NCBI GenBank assembly: GCA_037481715.1
Contig: JBBFLD010000001.1
Span: 558,001-622,000, forward strand
Length of the DNA stretch: 64,000 nucleotides
Reading direction: 5' to 3'
Source: Rosettibacter sp037481715
GTDB lineage: Bacteria > Bacteroidota > Ignavibacteria > Ignavibacteriales > Melioribacteraceae
Every line of letters begins with the position of its first letter. Position 1 is the first letter of the stretch. Shown one piece after another: positions 1-8,913 of this stretch. The notes below the pieces were generated by a model. That model worked only from the letters and a program-made list of their open reading frames with translations. It was not told the origin of the DNA and did not search any database. Both the position numbers and the translations under genes were made by a program.

Positions 1-927
1 ATTTCCATTAGCATAAGTTTCGCCAGTGTTAGCCCATTCTGCAGCTCTTGTAGCATCTGTTGAGTCTTCACCTAATGCAAATGCATCATAGAATAAATTA
101 TTCTTAATAATTACTTCTTTGCCAACATTACCTAAAGAAAGCAAACCATGGAATCCCATGCCATTCACAAATGAGTTATGTTCAATTAAGCAATATTGAA
201 TTCCACCTGTACCAGCAAGTGGATTACTAAAGTTGTAATGTCTTACAACACGGTCTTGATAATTTACAAAAGTATTATTAACAAGAATCAGTGAATCGCA
301 TGAAGCTTCTCTTAAATCAATTCCTTTCCCTGCTCCAAGATTAGAACGACCAAGGAAACCCATATTTGCAAATATCGTATTTGTTACCTTAACTTTTTTT
401 GTAGCACTTCCAGTTCTAATATGTTGACCATTAATGTTATTGAAAATACAATCATCGATAATAATTGAAGAACCTTCTTGTGTAGTATTAATTATACCAC
501 CTTGCAGGTTATCCAGATAATCACTGCTTGCTTCAAAATAACCTGATACAGCAATATTTTTCATTTCTAAATTTCCACCTTGAAGAACAAAGAGGTATCC
601 TGGTGGATTTTGTGGATTGCTTCCAGTTCCAGTTGGGAATTGGTAAATAATTGGCTTTTTTAGACCATTGCATACCAATCTTATAGTAACACCTTTAGCT
701 ACATTAAATTGTTCTGTGTTTAGATATACTCCGCCACTTTCAAGCTCATACACACGGTCAGGTAACACACCGTGATTAGCTGCTGTATCTGCCTTAATTT
801 GCGCTATAAAAAATGATTGTGGAGTTCCATCATATGGTTTGAGTTTAAGTACATTTTGTCCAAACACAAATGATGTAAAGAATAAAACAAATAATGTAGA
901 AAGGATTAAGTTGATTTTCTTATTCAT
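1..927 (-). CDS. Secreted right-handed beta-helix-like protein, 3' part outside window
   Basis: The reading frame is open for all 309 codons from the ATG at 927 to the window edge, so the C-terminus is missing. A GGAGG ribosome site precedes the ATG. Residues 1-23 form a clear signal peptide ending FVFGQ. The rest is rich in Asn, Gly, Val and Ile, with repeated short strands such as IIIDDCIFNN, VKVTNTIFAN and EVIIKNNLFYD; that turn-strand pattern is typical of pectate-lyase-like parallel beta-helix proteins. No catalytic residues can be assigned. It lies 63 bases downstream of a TonB-dependent receptor on the same strand and probably shares its transcript. A type IX sorting domain could follow outside the window. 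The fold is inferred from the repeat pattern; the substrate is unknown. Confidence 0.7.
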   Translation of the reverse strand, partial: MNKKINLILSTLFVLFFTSFVFGQNVLKLKPYDGTPQSFFIAQIKADTAANHGVLPDRVYELESGGVYLNTEQFNVAKGVTIRLVCNGLKKPIIYQFPTGTGSNPQNPPGYLFVLQGGNLEMKNIAVSGYFEASSDYLDNLQGGIINTTQEGSSIIIDDCIFNNINGQHIRTGSATKKVKVTNTIFANMGFLGRSNLGAGKGIDLREASCDSLILVNNTFVNYQDRVVRHYNFSNPLAGTGGIQYCLIEHNSFVNGMGFHGLLSLGNVGKEVIIKNNLFYDAFALGEDSTDATRAAEWANTGETYANGN

Positions 928-990
928 GGTGCCTCCATGGTTTGTTAGTGGATAATATGTTTTTTTATAATCCATAATTAGTCCCAATAA

Positions 991-3900
991 TTATAAATCT
1001 ATTTTAATACCTAAATCAGCTGTTAAACCATAACGTTCACTTGTATTCAAAATTTTGTAACCATTAACACGATTGTAAATCAAGTTTTCTTCTTTAATGT
1101 TTGTGAGGTTATTAACATTCAAAAGAATAGCAATATGTTCGTTGTATTGATATTTAAATGCAAAATCTAATCTTGTAAATGGATTAATTATAACATCGCC
1201 TCTTCCACTGGGTGAAAATGACAAATTATACTCTGATTGATGAAATAATGAAATACGCGCAGAAAAAGGACCAATATCATAACCTAATGCAATGTTGCCA
1301 AAAAATTCCGGCTGATTTTCTAATTGCTGTTTAACTTCTATTGCACGTTCTGAATATTGAGGAACCTTAATTTTAATACCTGGCAAAATTTCTTTTTCAA
1401 CAAATGTTGTATCAGTCTTTGAACCTATCAGCCATGTTTCTGATCTAACAAGTGATGCATTATAACTTAAGACAAAGTTTCTAAGAAGTCCTGGTAAAAA
1501 TGTAAAATTAATTTGATGTTCAAATTCAAATCCCCAAACTTTTGTTGGCTTTGGCGAATTGTATGGAACTGTTAAAGCATATGTACCAGTATGAAGTGTT
1601 TTCCATTGCAGTCCAAGATAATGAAATAATGTATCACCGGTTGTATTAATTCTATTAAGCATATGGTACATATCTTTAATTTCTTTGTAGAATGCGGAAA
1701 TTGAAATCAATCCAATTTCATTTCCATAGAATGATGTATTAATTTCGTAGTTCCATGCTTGTGCTGTTTTTAAAATTGGATTGCCAACAATTAATTGCTT
1801 ATCGATACCAACTTGAGCCGGTCTCCATGCAAAATATTTACTCAGTCTCATATTAAAATCTGGTCTTGCTAAAGCTTTATATGCTGCGATTCTGATGCTC
1901 ATAAAATTTGTTGGCTTGATATTAAGATGGAAGTTTGGAAGATAAATTGTTTGAGTAAAGTTTGATGATGTATCTTTTGTTACCCCAAGAGGAATTGGGA
2001 AACCACCAATCTGGTTTGGAGAATATTTTGATTTATAATCATTATCTTCTCTTTCAATTCTCAACCCGGCAATAAAAGTTATGTTTTGACCAATTTTCAG
2101 AGTATTCATTATGTAACCAGCAGAAACACTTTCTGATATATCATAATAATTAGCTTGGTTTGATGGATCTAAATTATACTCTCTTTTATTACCTGTTTTG
2201 TCAATTCCATTTTTATTCAATTCATACCACTGATGCATTTTATCTCTGTTAATTAAAGGATATAATTTATATGTGCCATATAAATCTCTCGATGCAGGAG
2301 TGTCATCAAGAAACTCAATAAAAGCTAACGTGTTATTTAGAGGATTTTGTAAGTATCTCTGATAAAATGCATCGAACAATGTTCCGCTTAAATCTTTGGG
2401 TTGAATTTTTCCATCTGCTGTTAATTCATAAGGTTGCCAGTAACCCAGATAATATGGTGCATATTCTGACGTAGTTACATTTGACCTACTTTTAATTTTA
2501 TACTTAGCACCAAATTTAAATTCACCAGACATTAGATTTCCAATTACATAATTTCTTGAAGCATTAAGAAAAGCAGTTCTTTCTTTTTCAAAATTTCTTT
2601 GAGTGTAGTAATAAGCTTCATAAAGAGTAGCGGATCTAAAATTATTATATGCAAAAGGAATTAATTTTTCTGGATTTGATTTCAAACTTGGAGTATTTGC
2701 CATTCCAGAAACACCAGCATTAGAGGGTTCATGAAAATCTATGCTGTAATCAAACGGGTAGTTGGCTTCTGACTGTGCATAAGATAATCCCCAGTTTAAC
2801 TTCAGTCCAAGTAAATTATTTTCACCAGATATAGAACTTGTGTATGTTTTAATTTCCTGAACTCTATCTCTAAATGAATAAGTTACAGTTCCACCTACTC
2901 CACCACCGGATGGATAATCTCTTGAATGTATAATGTAATCTCGTTTTGTGCTGTTATAAACATTATTGATTTTAATATTTCCTTCATCAGGAGTATTAAT
3001 ATCAAACATGATTCCACCACCGTTGCGAGTTCTTACCTCATCTGTAAATTCAAGAGAGAAGTCGTTGATAGCATAATCAGTTTGATTATTAATAGATTGG
3101 TCATAATCGAGGTCTATTTTTTCATTACTTCTAATTTTGCTTTCTGCATTTGCATTTACACGGACTCCAATTAAATCCTTAAAGAATCTTTCGCCATACT
3201 TAAAAGAAAAATCATATTGTTTGAAAGAACTCATTATATCATTATAGCCGCCTTTTAATACTGCATTAATTTCTCTTAAAGAAGGAGCTTTTTTGGTTAC
3301 CAGATTAATACTTCCAGCAATTGCGTCAGCATCTTTATCAGAAGTAAGTGCTTTATAAAGTTCAATTCCTGCAAGTGAACTTTGAGAAATTGTACTCAAA
3401 TCCAGACCACGACTTTCAGCATCTGTTGATGCTATTCTAATCCCATCGATTGTAACAGTTGTATACTTATCACTTAATCCTCTTAAAATTACTTTGTTAG
3501 CTTCACCACCTGAACGAAGGATTGATACCCCTGGAAGTCTGCCAATCGATTCTGCAGCATTTGCATCGGGTAGCTCTTTGATTTTTTCTTCAGAAACTAC
3601 ATTAATAATCGTATTAGAAGCTAATTGTTGGTTAATTGCAGCAGCCTGCCCAACTGCTTGTGCTGTAATAATTACTTCAGTTCCTTCAATAACATCAGGC
3701 ACCAGCTTAAAATTAAAAACAACAGTTTTATTTTTCTGAATAACTACATCATAAATTTTAGGTTTATAACCCACATAAGAAACTTTAACTTTATATGTGC
3801 CTTCAGGAATTCTATTAATAACATAATTGCCTTCAATATCTGTAGCACTACCTAAAGAAGTACCTAACAAAAACACATTTGCACCAATCAAACTTTCATT

Positions 3901-4005
3901 TGTAAGTGAATCTGTTACTGTCCCTCTTAAGTTGCCCTGCGCTTTTATAATCCCAAAGGTAAATAATAAAATTAAGAAAGCATTTCTAATGAAATTTAGC
4001 TTCAT
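991..4005 (-). CDS. TonB-dependent outer-membrane receptor with carboxypeptidase-regulatory-like domain
   Basis: The protein has 1004 residues. A signal peptide (1-22, ending IIKAQ) is followed by a carboxypeptidase-regulatory-like beta-sandwich (about 25-110, with GTVTDSLTNE and the DIEGNYVI motif). The plug domain (about 130-235) contains ELPDANAAESIGRLPGVSI, which is characteristic of the TonB-Xanth-Caul receptor group, and IRGL-like VILRGLSDKY. The remaining 700 residues are an outer-membrane barrel ending in the strand YGLTADLGIKIDL with a C-terminal hydrophobic residue. Such receptors import large ligands (glycans, siderophores, peptides) using TonB-ExbBD energy. The start is supported by GGGAG seven bases upstream. 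No SusD partner is visible; the next gene is a secreted beta-helix-like protein, which suggests a polymer or surface substrate. The ligand is unknown. Confidence 0.9.
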   Translation of the reverse strand: MKLNFIRNAFLILLFTFGIIKAQGNLRGTVTDSLTNESLIGANVFLLGTSLGSATDIEGNYVINRIPEGTYKVKVSYVGYKPKIYDVVIQKNKTVVFNFKLVPDVIEGTEVIITAQAVGQAAAINQQLASNTIINVVSEEKIKELPDANAAESIGRLPGVSILRSGGEANKVILRGLSDKYTTVTIDGIRIASTDAESRGLDLSTISQSSLAGIELYKALTSDKDADAIAGSINLVTKKAPSLREINAVLKGGYNDIMSSFKQYDFSFKYGERFFKDLIGVRVNANAESKIRSNEKIDLDYDQSINNQTDYAINDFSLEFTDEVRTRNGGGIMFDINTPDEGNIKINNVYNSTKRDYIIHSRDYPSGGGVGGTVTYSFRDRVQEIKTYTSSISGENNLLGLKLNWGLSYAQSEANYPFDYSIDFHEPSNAGVSGMANTPSLKSNPEKLIPFAYNNFRSATLYEAYYYTQRNFEKERTAFLNASRNYVIGNLMSGEFKFGAKYKIKSRSNVTTSEYAPYYLGYWQPYELTADGKIQPKDLSGTLFDAFYQRYLQNPLNNTLAFIEFLDDTPASRDLYGTYKLYPLINRDKMHQWYELNKNGIDKTGNKREYNLDPSNQANYYDISESVSAGYIMNTLKIGQNITFIAGLRIEREDNDYKSKYSPNQIGGFPIPLGVTKDTSSNFTQTIYLPNFHLNIKPTNFMSIRIAAYKALARPDFNMRLSKYFAWRPAQVGIDKQLIVGNPILKTAQAWNYEINTSFYGNEIGLISISAFYKEIKDMYHMLNRINTTGDTLFHYLGLQWKTLHTGTYALTVPYNSPKPTKVWGFEFEHQINFTFLPGLLRNFVLSYNASLVRSETWLIGSKTDTTFVEKEILPGIKIKVPQYSERAIEVKQQLENQPEFFGNIALGYDIGPFSARISLFHQSEYNLSFSPSGRGDVIINPFTRLDFAFKYQYNEHIAILLNVNNLTNIKEENLIYNRVNGYKILNTSERYGLTADLGIKIDL

Positions 4006-4413
4006 ACTTTTCTCCCTTTATGAACTTTGTTTTAATATGGTATTAAATTTGAGCAAAGGTAAGGTGCAATTAGAACAATAAAGTCATTGTTTACTTAATT
4101 GATAACTTAACTTGCCAAATTTTATTTTAATTGTCAAGAAATTTTTTCATCATATTTTATAAAATTATATCATTTATCCAATAATCAAGGGATGAAATCG
4201 AAAAAAGAATTATGATGCAATCATTAGTAATTAACAATAAAGTTCTTGATAAAAATATTGTTATTAATTCGAAAATATTATTCTAAAATTATGAAAAGAT
4301 TGCTGGCAAGAGAATTATTTTTCTTAACTTTTATTTTAAATCCTGTAAGAAACTATAATGCAAGGGATTTTAATTTATCATCCATATTCTTAAGAAGCAA
4401 AGCTCAATTAACT
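4006..4413. other. Intergenic stretch without a supported gene
   Basis: These 408 bases lie between phoH (ends 4414) and the TonB receptor (starts 4005). They are very AT-rich. Apart from the receptor's candidate promoter I see no RNA gene, convincing hairpin or repeat. An open frame on the plus strand from about 4246 runs antisense into phoH, has no ribosome site and a composition unlike a real protein, and is not supported. Confidence 0.5.
4040..4069 (-). promoter_or_regulatory. Candidate promoter for the TonB receptor
   Basis: On the minus strand TTGCAC (4064-4069) and TAATAC (4040-4045) are separated by 18 bases and lie about 35 bases before the receptor start. The match is moderate. A Bacteroidetes-style TACCTTTG element also lies at 4054-4061 but has no well-placed TTG partner. 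Confidence 0.35.
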
Positions 4414-5418
4414 TCATTCCTTAGAACTATTAGTTCCATTGTAATGTTTTTCATATGCATCTATAATATCTTTGACAAGTTTATGACGAACTACATCAGA
4501 TTTATCAAAATAAACAAAGCTAACACCATCAATATCTTTGAGAATTTCTTTTACCTGCACTAATCCGCTTTGTGTGTAAGATGGCAAATCAATTTGAGTT
4601 ATGTCTCCAGTTATTATTGCTTTTGAGTTCGGACCTAATCTTGTCAAAAACATCTTCATTTGCATTCCAGTTGCATTTTGAGCTTCATCAAGAATTACAT
4701 AAGCATTGTTAAGTGTTCTGCCGCGCATGTATGCAAGAGGGACTATTTCAATTATTCCTTTCTCGATATAATTTCTTAATTGTTCTGCGGGCAGCATTTC
4801 TTCAAGAGCATCATATAGTGGTCTAAGGTAAGGGTCAATTTTTTCTCTAAAGTCACCAGGTAAAAATCCTAAACTTTCACCTGCTTCAACGGCAGGACGT
4901 GCCAAAATTATTTTTTTTATTATTCCCTTTTTTAATGCTGCAACCGCAAGAGCAACTGCAAGATAAGTTTTGCCTGTGCCTGCAGGTCCAATAGCAAAGC
5001 AAATATCATTTTCTCTGGCACTTTTAATATACTTTATTTGATTTGGGGTTTTAGCTTTTATTACATCTTTTTTAGAATAGAGAACAATATTATCATATTC
5101 ACTTTCATTAATAATTTCTTTCCCTTGAAGTGTTAAGTCAATAATTGTTTCAACATCGGTTGGTTGAAGTTTGCCGGTAGTATTAAGCACAAAAACCATT
5201 TCCTTAAAAACTTTCTCGATAGCACTTACTTCTTCTTCTACACCTTGAATAATTACATTATCACCGCGCACAATAATGTTGCTTGAAAATCTTTCTTCAA
5301 TGGGTTTGAGATTAGAATCTCGATAACCCAGCAAAGAAATTAAATCAACATTTTCTAATTTTAATTGTTTCTCTATCTGCGTAGTTACCTCCTTTATTAT
5401 AAAAAAAGCCCTCTTCAT
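4414..5418 (-). CDS. phoH: PhoH-like ATPase
   Basis: The protein is a cytoplasmic P-loop ATPase of the PhoH/PhoH2-like family. The Walker A motif is GPAGTGKTYLA (about residues 142-152) and Walker B is VILDEAQNA, followed by a GDITQIDLP sensor segment. The N-terminal 110 residues match the usual family leader (LENVDLISLLGYRDSNLKPIEERF). PhoH proteins are associated with RNA metabolism and phosphate or stress responses. The start is doubtful. The only ATG (5416-5418) sits inside the terminator hairpin of the upstream LysM gene. A strong AGGAGGT ribosome site lies downstream of it (5387-5393), and family homology begins near residue 13 (TQIEKQ). The true start may be a non-AUG codon near ACG 5380-5382 or ATA 5374-5376, giving about 320 residues. 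Confidence 0.92.
   Translation of the reverse strand: MKRAFFIIKEVTTQIEKQLKLENVDLISLLGYRDSNLKPIEERFSSNIIVRGDNVIIQGVEEEVSAIEKVFKEMVFVLNTTGKLQPTDVETIIDLTLQGKEIINESEYDNIVLYSKKDVIKAKTPNQIKYIKSARENDICFAIGPAGTGKTYLAVALAVAALKKGIIKKIILARPAVEAGESLGFLPGDFREKIDPYLRPLYDALEEMLPAEQLRNYIEKGIIEIVPLAYMRGRTLNNAYVILDEAQNATGMQMKMFLTRLGPNSKAIITGDITQIDLPSYTQSGLVQVKEILKDIDGVSFVYFDKSDVVRHKLVKDIIDAYEKHYNGTNSSKE
5387..5393 (-). promoter_or_regulatory. Strong ribosome binding site inside the called phoH frame
   Basis: AGGAGGT reads on the minus strand here. No ATG, GTG or TTG follows at 5-10 bases in the phoH frame; only ACG (5380-5382) and ATA (5374-5376) are available. This site suggests that the phoH start lies downstream of the ATG at 5418. 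Confidence 0.6.
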
Positions 5419-5438
5419 CTGTAAATGAAAAGGGCTTT
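5401..5438 (-). terminator. Rho-independent terminator of the LysM gene
   Basis: A 14-bp stem with one G-U pair (5405-5418 against 5425-5438, AAAGCCC/GGGCTTT at the base), a six-base loop and a run of seven T on the minus strand. It ends transcription about 45 bases after the LysM gene. The only ATG of phoH lies in its 3' arm. Confidence 0.85.
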
Positions 5439-5479
5439 ATGAAAATTATAGAATAACACTTTTTGAAACTTTCACCCAA

Positions 5480-6184
5480 TTACTTTGTTGTTTGTGATTG
5501 AGCTGGTGGAGCTGGTTTATAATTTCTTCTAATCTTATCATACTTAGCTTTTTCTTCTTCAGTTAAATTAGGAATCTTAAATACTTGTTTTGGGTAAATC
5601 AAATCCGGATTTTTAATTTGGTCTCTATTAGCTTTATAAATAATTGGCCATGCAAATGGATTATCATAATGCTCTTTCTTCTTTGCAATATTCCAGAGGC
5701 AGTCCCCTTTTACAACTGTATAATTAATTTCTTTAGGTGGTTCTACCCAAGCATCTAATTTTCTTTGAAGCTGGTTATGAACTTTATCGAAGAATTCAGG
5801 CAAAGCTGAAATTTTGTTTTTCTTCATTGCGTCCAGTTCTGCTTGACGGTCTGCTTTTGGTGCTTCTTTGTTATCAATTTTCTTTGTTAATGCATCAAGC
5901 TGATTTCTAAAATTATCTATATCAGCTTTTGAAGATGCTCCAACCATAGCATATAATTCTTTCATGCAGTCATCATAAGTTTGTAATTTTTCATTTGTAG
6001 CTTTTAAATCAGCAACTTCTTTTTTGAGAGCATTTAGTTCAGTTGTTAATGAAGCTTTTCTTTCTGTAAGACGATTAATTTCGTTCTGCCACTCCTCTTT
6101 TGTTAATTCTTGCTGCTGCGCAAAAACTTCAGCTGAGAGGAGTATTAAAGCTGTAATTGCCAATAAAAATTTGTAAACTTTCAT
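5480..6184 (-). CDS. Secreted coiled-coil LysM-domain protein
   Basis: The protein has 234 residues. A signal peptide (1-22, ending EVFAQ) is followed by a heptad-rich coiled coil (about 25-80, LTERKASLTTELNALKKEV). A second charged helical stretch follows to 150. A LysM domain occupies about 152-206 (YTVVKGDCLWNIAKKKEHYDNP to PDLIYPKQVFKIP). The tail is Pro/Gln-rich. LysM binds peptidoglycan glycan chains, so this is probably a periplasmic cell-wall-associated protein. The start has AAGGAGG eight bases upstream. It follows a small coiled-coil lipoprotein by 36 bases and ends in a clear terminator, so the two probably form a two-gene envelope unit. No enzymatic domain is seen. Confidence 0.85.
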   Translation of the reverse strand: MKVYKFLLAITALILLSAEVFAQQQELTKEEWQNEINRLTERKASLTTELNALKKEVADLKATNEKLQTYDDCMKELYAMVGASSKADIDNFRNQLDALTKKIDNKEAPKADRQAELDAMKKNKISALPEFFDKVHNQLQRKLDAWVEPPKEINYTVVKGDCLWNIAKKKEHYDNPFAWPIIYKANRDQIKNPDLIYPKQVFKIPNLTEEEKAKYDKIRRNYKPAPPAQSQTTK

Positions 6185-6220
6185 CTATTCCTCCTTTTTT
6201 AGATTTTTAAACTTTTTGAA

Positions 6221-6496
6221 TTATAAACCAAGTTTTTCAAGATTCTTTTTGGTCTCTGCTTTTGCTTTTGCGCATTCATCAAGCTTAGCATTCTTTTCAG
6301 CAATTTCTCTTTCGAGGGCAGCTTTTTCACTCTTCAATGAATTAATTTCTTTCTCAAGTGCTTTTACTTCTGAACGAAGAGCTTCTAATTCAGCCATTTG
6401 TTCTTCTGATACACCGCTGCAGCCAGTAACGCTAAGCATTCCAGCAAATAAGGCTATAATCAGCCCGCTGCTTAAGATTCTTTTGATATTTACCAT
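6221..6496 (-). CDS. Small coiled-coil lipoprotein
   Basis: The protein has 91 residues with a lipoprotein signal peptide and a LSVTGC lipobox (lipidated Cys26). The rest is one long coiled coil (about 32-88) of Leu/Glu/Lys/Ala heptads. The architecture resembles Lpp-like or murein-associated lipoproteins, although I see no C-terminal Lys for peptidoglycan attachment (it ends EKLGL). AAAGGAG lies at a good distance from the ATG. It is the first gene of a pair with the LysM protein, and a joint role in tethering the outer membrane to the wall is plausible but inferred. Confidence 0.8.
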   Translation of the reverse strand: MVNIKRILSSGLIIALFAGMLSVTGCSGVSEEQMAELEALRSEVKALEKEINSLKSEKAALEREIAEKNAKLDECAKAKAETKKNLEKLGL

Positions 6497-6656
6497 ATGC
6501 TTCTCCTTTTAATTTGTGAATAATTGAATTTTGGAATTCGATATTGATGAACAAATTTATTAGAAATTGCTAACAAATCTCTTATAATTTATCTCAAATA
6601 TAATTATTTTCTTTACAAAAGAAAGCAAAATCATATTTTATTATCAAACAAGTTAA

Positions 6657-7337
6657 TTAAATCAGCCTTTTTTCAACCAAACTTGTGTAATTGTTCCCAG
6701 CAATTATTATATGGTCAAAAACCTGAATTTCCAGCAGTCTGCCAGCTTCTACCAATCTTTTTGTTAATGAAATGTCTTCTCTGCTTGGTTCTGGATTTCC
6801 GCTTGGATGATTATGAAGCAAAATTATATTCGCAGAATTATTTTCTATTGCAACCTTAAAAACTTCCCGTGCATGAACCACGCTTGAATTCAAATTTCCA
6901 ATTGATATTAATTCATTTTTTATAATTTTATTTGCAGAATTTAGGCATAGAACATAAAATTTTTCTTTTACTTCATCTCGCAAAAGTGGGATAAATATTT
7001 CTGCCACATCGGAAGGTGATGTAATTTTTTTATTTGAAAACCATTTTTTTTGAGCATCGGCTCTGCGGCTGATTTCGAATGCTGCAATGAGTGTAGCTGC
7101 TTTATCTTTTCCAATGCCAGGAAATTTCTTAATTGCATCAATTGTTTGCATTGATAAAATATTCAGATTACCATACTTGCTGATTAAACTCTGTGCAATT
7201 TGAATTACATTTTTTCCTTTTGTGCCTGTTCGAAGTAAAATAGCAATTAGTTCTGCATCAGATAAACTTTGTGCGCCTCTTAAAATTAATTTTTCTCTTG
7301 GCCGGTCGTCAACAGGTAATTCTTTTACCTTCGACAT
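6657..7337 (-). CDS. radC: RadC-family JAB/MPN metalloprotein
   Basis: The protein has 226 residues. The N-terminal half has a helix-hairpin-helix-like segment (FPGIGKDKAATLIAAFEISRR). The C-terminal JAB/MPN domain carries the zinc motif HNHPSGNPEPSREDI with the upstream Glu of the VVHAREVFKVAI region. RadC proteins were once linked to DNA repair, but their biochemical role is unsettled. ATG at 7335-7337 begins one base after the guaA stop; an upstream in-frame TTG at 7352 would overlap guaA and is less likely. It is the last gene of the accB-accC-gcvH-guaA-radC run. Confidence 0.92.
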   Translation of the reverse strand: MSKVKELPVDDRPREKLILRGAQSLSDAELIAILLRTGTKGKNVIQIAQSLISKYGNLNILSMQTIDAIKKFPGIGKDKAATLIAAFEISRRADAQKKWFSNKKITSPSDVAEIFIPLLRDEVKEKFYVLCLNSANKIIKNELISIGNLNSSVVHAREVFKVAIENNSANIILLHNHPSGNPEPSREDISLTKRLVEAGRLLEIQVFDHIIIAGNNYTSLVEKRLI

Positions 7338-7338
7338 T

Positions 7339-8880
7339 TTATTCCCATTCAATTGTTGATGGCGGTTTAGAACTTATATCATAAACCACACGATTAATTC
7401 CTTTAACTGAACGGATAATTTTATTGGCAGCTTTTTCTAAAAAGTCATGCTCAAATCGAAACCAATCTGCTGTCATTCCATCGGTTGATGTAACAGCTCT
7501 TAATGCCAAAACATTTTCATAAGTTCTTGCATCCCCCATAACCCCAACACTTTGCACGGGAAGCAGAACAGCAAAAGCCTGCCAGATTTTGTTGTAATAA
7601 CCATCTTCATGCAAAAGATTGATAAAGATATCGTCTGCTTCACGCAATATATCCAATCTTTCTTTTGTTACTTCTCCTAAAACTCTAACAGCAAGTCCTG
7701 GTCCTGGAAATGGATGACGATTTATAAACATTTCTGGCAAACCAAGTTCTTTTCCAATTGCTCTTACTTCATCTTTAAATAATTCGCGAAATGGTTCAAT
7801 TAATTTCAAGTTCATCTTTTCCGGCAATCCGCCGACATTATGATGTGTTTTAATTGTAACTGAAGCCCCTTTTACCGAAACTGATTCAATTACATCTGGA
7901 TAAAGTGTTCCTTGTACTAAAAATTCTGCATCAGGAATTTTTTTGGCTTCTTTTTCAAATACTTCTATAAAAGTATTTCCAATTATTTTTCTTTTCTTTT
8001 CAGGGTCAACAACATTTTTTAACCTTTCTAAAAATAATTCCGAAGCATCAACAAAAATTAATTTTATATTAAAATTATCACGGAATAGCCTAACAATATT
8101 TTCACTCTCATTTTTCCTCATCAATCCTGTATCAACATGAATACATATTAAATTTTCCTTTAATGCTTTATGAACCAATACAGCCGCTACTGAAGAATCC
8201 ACTCCTCCGCTTAATGCGCAAATTGCTTTTTTGTTGCCAACTTTTTCTTTTATTTCTTTAATTGATGATTGAATAAAATTTCCCGGCGTCCATTCTGCAG
8301 CACAATTACAAATATTGAAAAGAAAATTTTCAATGATTTTTTTGCCGTCTTTTGTATGTGCAACTTCAGGATGAAATTGTATACCATAAATTTTTTTTGC
8401 AGAATTTGATATTGCACATATTGGAGAATTCTCTGTTCTTGCAGTTACATTAAATTCTTCGGGCATTTCAGTTATATAATCACCGTGACTCATCCACACA
8501 ATAGAATTATCTTCAACATTTTTTAACAATTCATCTTCGTGCAAAATCTGAATTTGAGCTTTTCCGTATTCTCTATTTTTTGCAGGTTCAACTTTTCCAT
8601 TATGATATTTTGCAATCAGCTGCATTCCATAGCAAATCCCAAGGATTGGAATTCCAAGGTCAAAAATTTTTTTATCAATAGTTAAAGCCCCTTCATCGTA
8701 AACGCTCATTGGTCCACCGGATAAAATTATTCCTCGAGGCTTTTCATCGATTATCTTTTCCAGTGGAAAATTATTTGGATGAATTTCAGAATAAACATTC
8801 AATTCACGAATTCGGCGTGCGATTAATTGTGTATACTGAGAGCCAAAATCAAGAATTAATATTTTTTGTGGATGAGTCAT
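7339..8880 (-). CDS. guaA: GMP synthase (glutamine-hydrolysing)
   Basis: The protein has 513 residues, normal for the single-chain enzyme that aminates XMP to GMP with ATP and glutamine. The class I glutamine amidotransferase domain (1-190) has the nucleophile Cys83 in GICYGMQ and the His-Glu pair in FHPEVAHT. The ATP pyrophosphatase domain has the PP-loop ALSGGVDSSVAA (about 221-232). The C-terminal dimerisation domain ends PPSTIEWE, the conserved GuaA terminus. The ATG at 8880 is preferred over an in-frame TTG one codon upstream. It starts 33 bases after gcvH, probably in the same transcript, and is followed at once by radC. Confidence 0.97.
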   Translation of the reverse strand: MTHPQKILILDFGSQYTQLIARRIRELNVYSEIHPNNFPLEKIIDEKPRGIILSGGPMSVYDEGALTIDKKIFDLGIPILGICYGMQLIAKYHNGKVEPAKNREYGKAQIQILHEDELLKNVEDNSIVWMSHGDYITEMPEEFNVTARTENSPICAISNSAKKIYGIQFHPEVAHTKDGKKIIENFLFNICNCAAEWTPGNFIQSSIKEIKEKVGNKKAICALSGGVDSSVAAVLVHKALKENLICIHVDTGLMRKNESENIVRLFRDNFNIKLIFVDASELFLERLKNVVDPEKKRKIIGNTFIEVFEKEAKKIPDAEFLVQGTLYPDVIESVSVKGASVTIKTHHNVGGLPEKMNLKLIEPFRELFKDEVRAIGKELGLPEMFINRHPFPGPGLAVRVLGEVTKERLDILREADDIFINLLHEDGYYNKIWQAFAVLLPVQSVGVMGDARTYENVLALRAVTSTDGMTADWFRFEHDFLEKAANKIIRSVKGINRVVYDISSKPPSTIEWE

Positions 8881-8913
8881 CAATTAAATTGCTCTAAAAA
8901 ATTAATCATCCAA

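Noticed and set aside
4054..4061. Bacteroidetes-type -7 element TACCTTTG before the TonB receptor
   Set aside because: No TTTG at the required distance upstream; other promoters in the window follow the sigma-70 pattern instead.
4246..4563. 105-codon open frame on the plus strand
   Set aside because: It runs antisense into phoH, lacks a ribosome site, and its composition is that of a reverse-strand shadow in AT-rich DNA.
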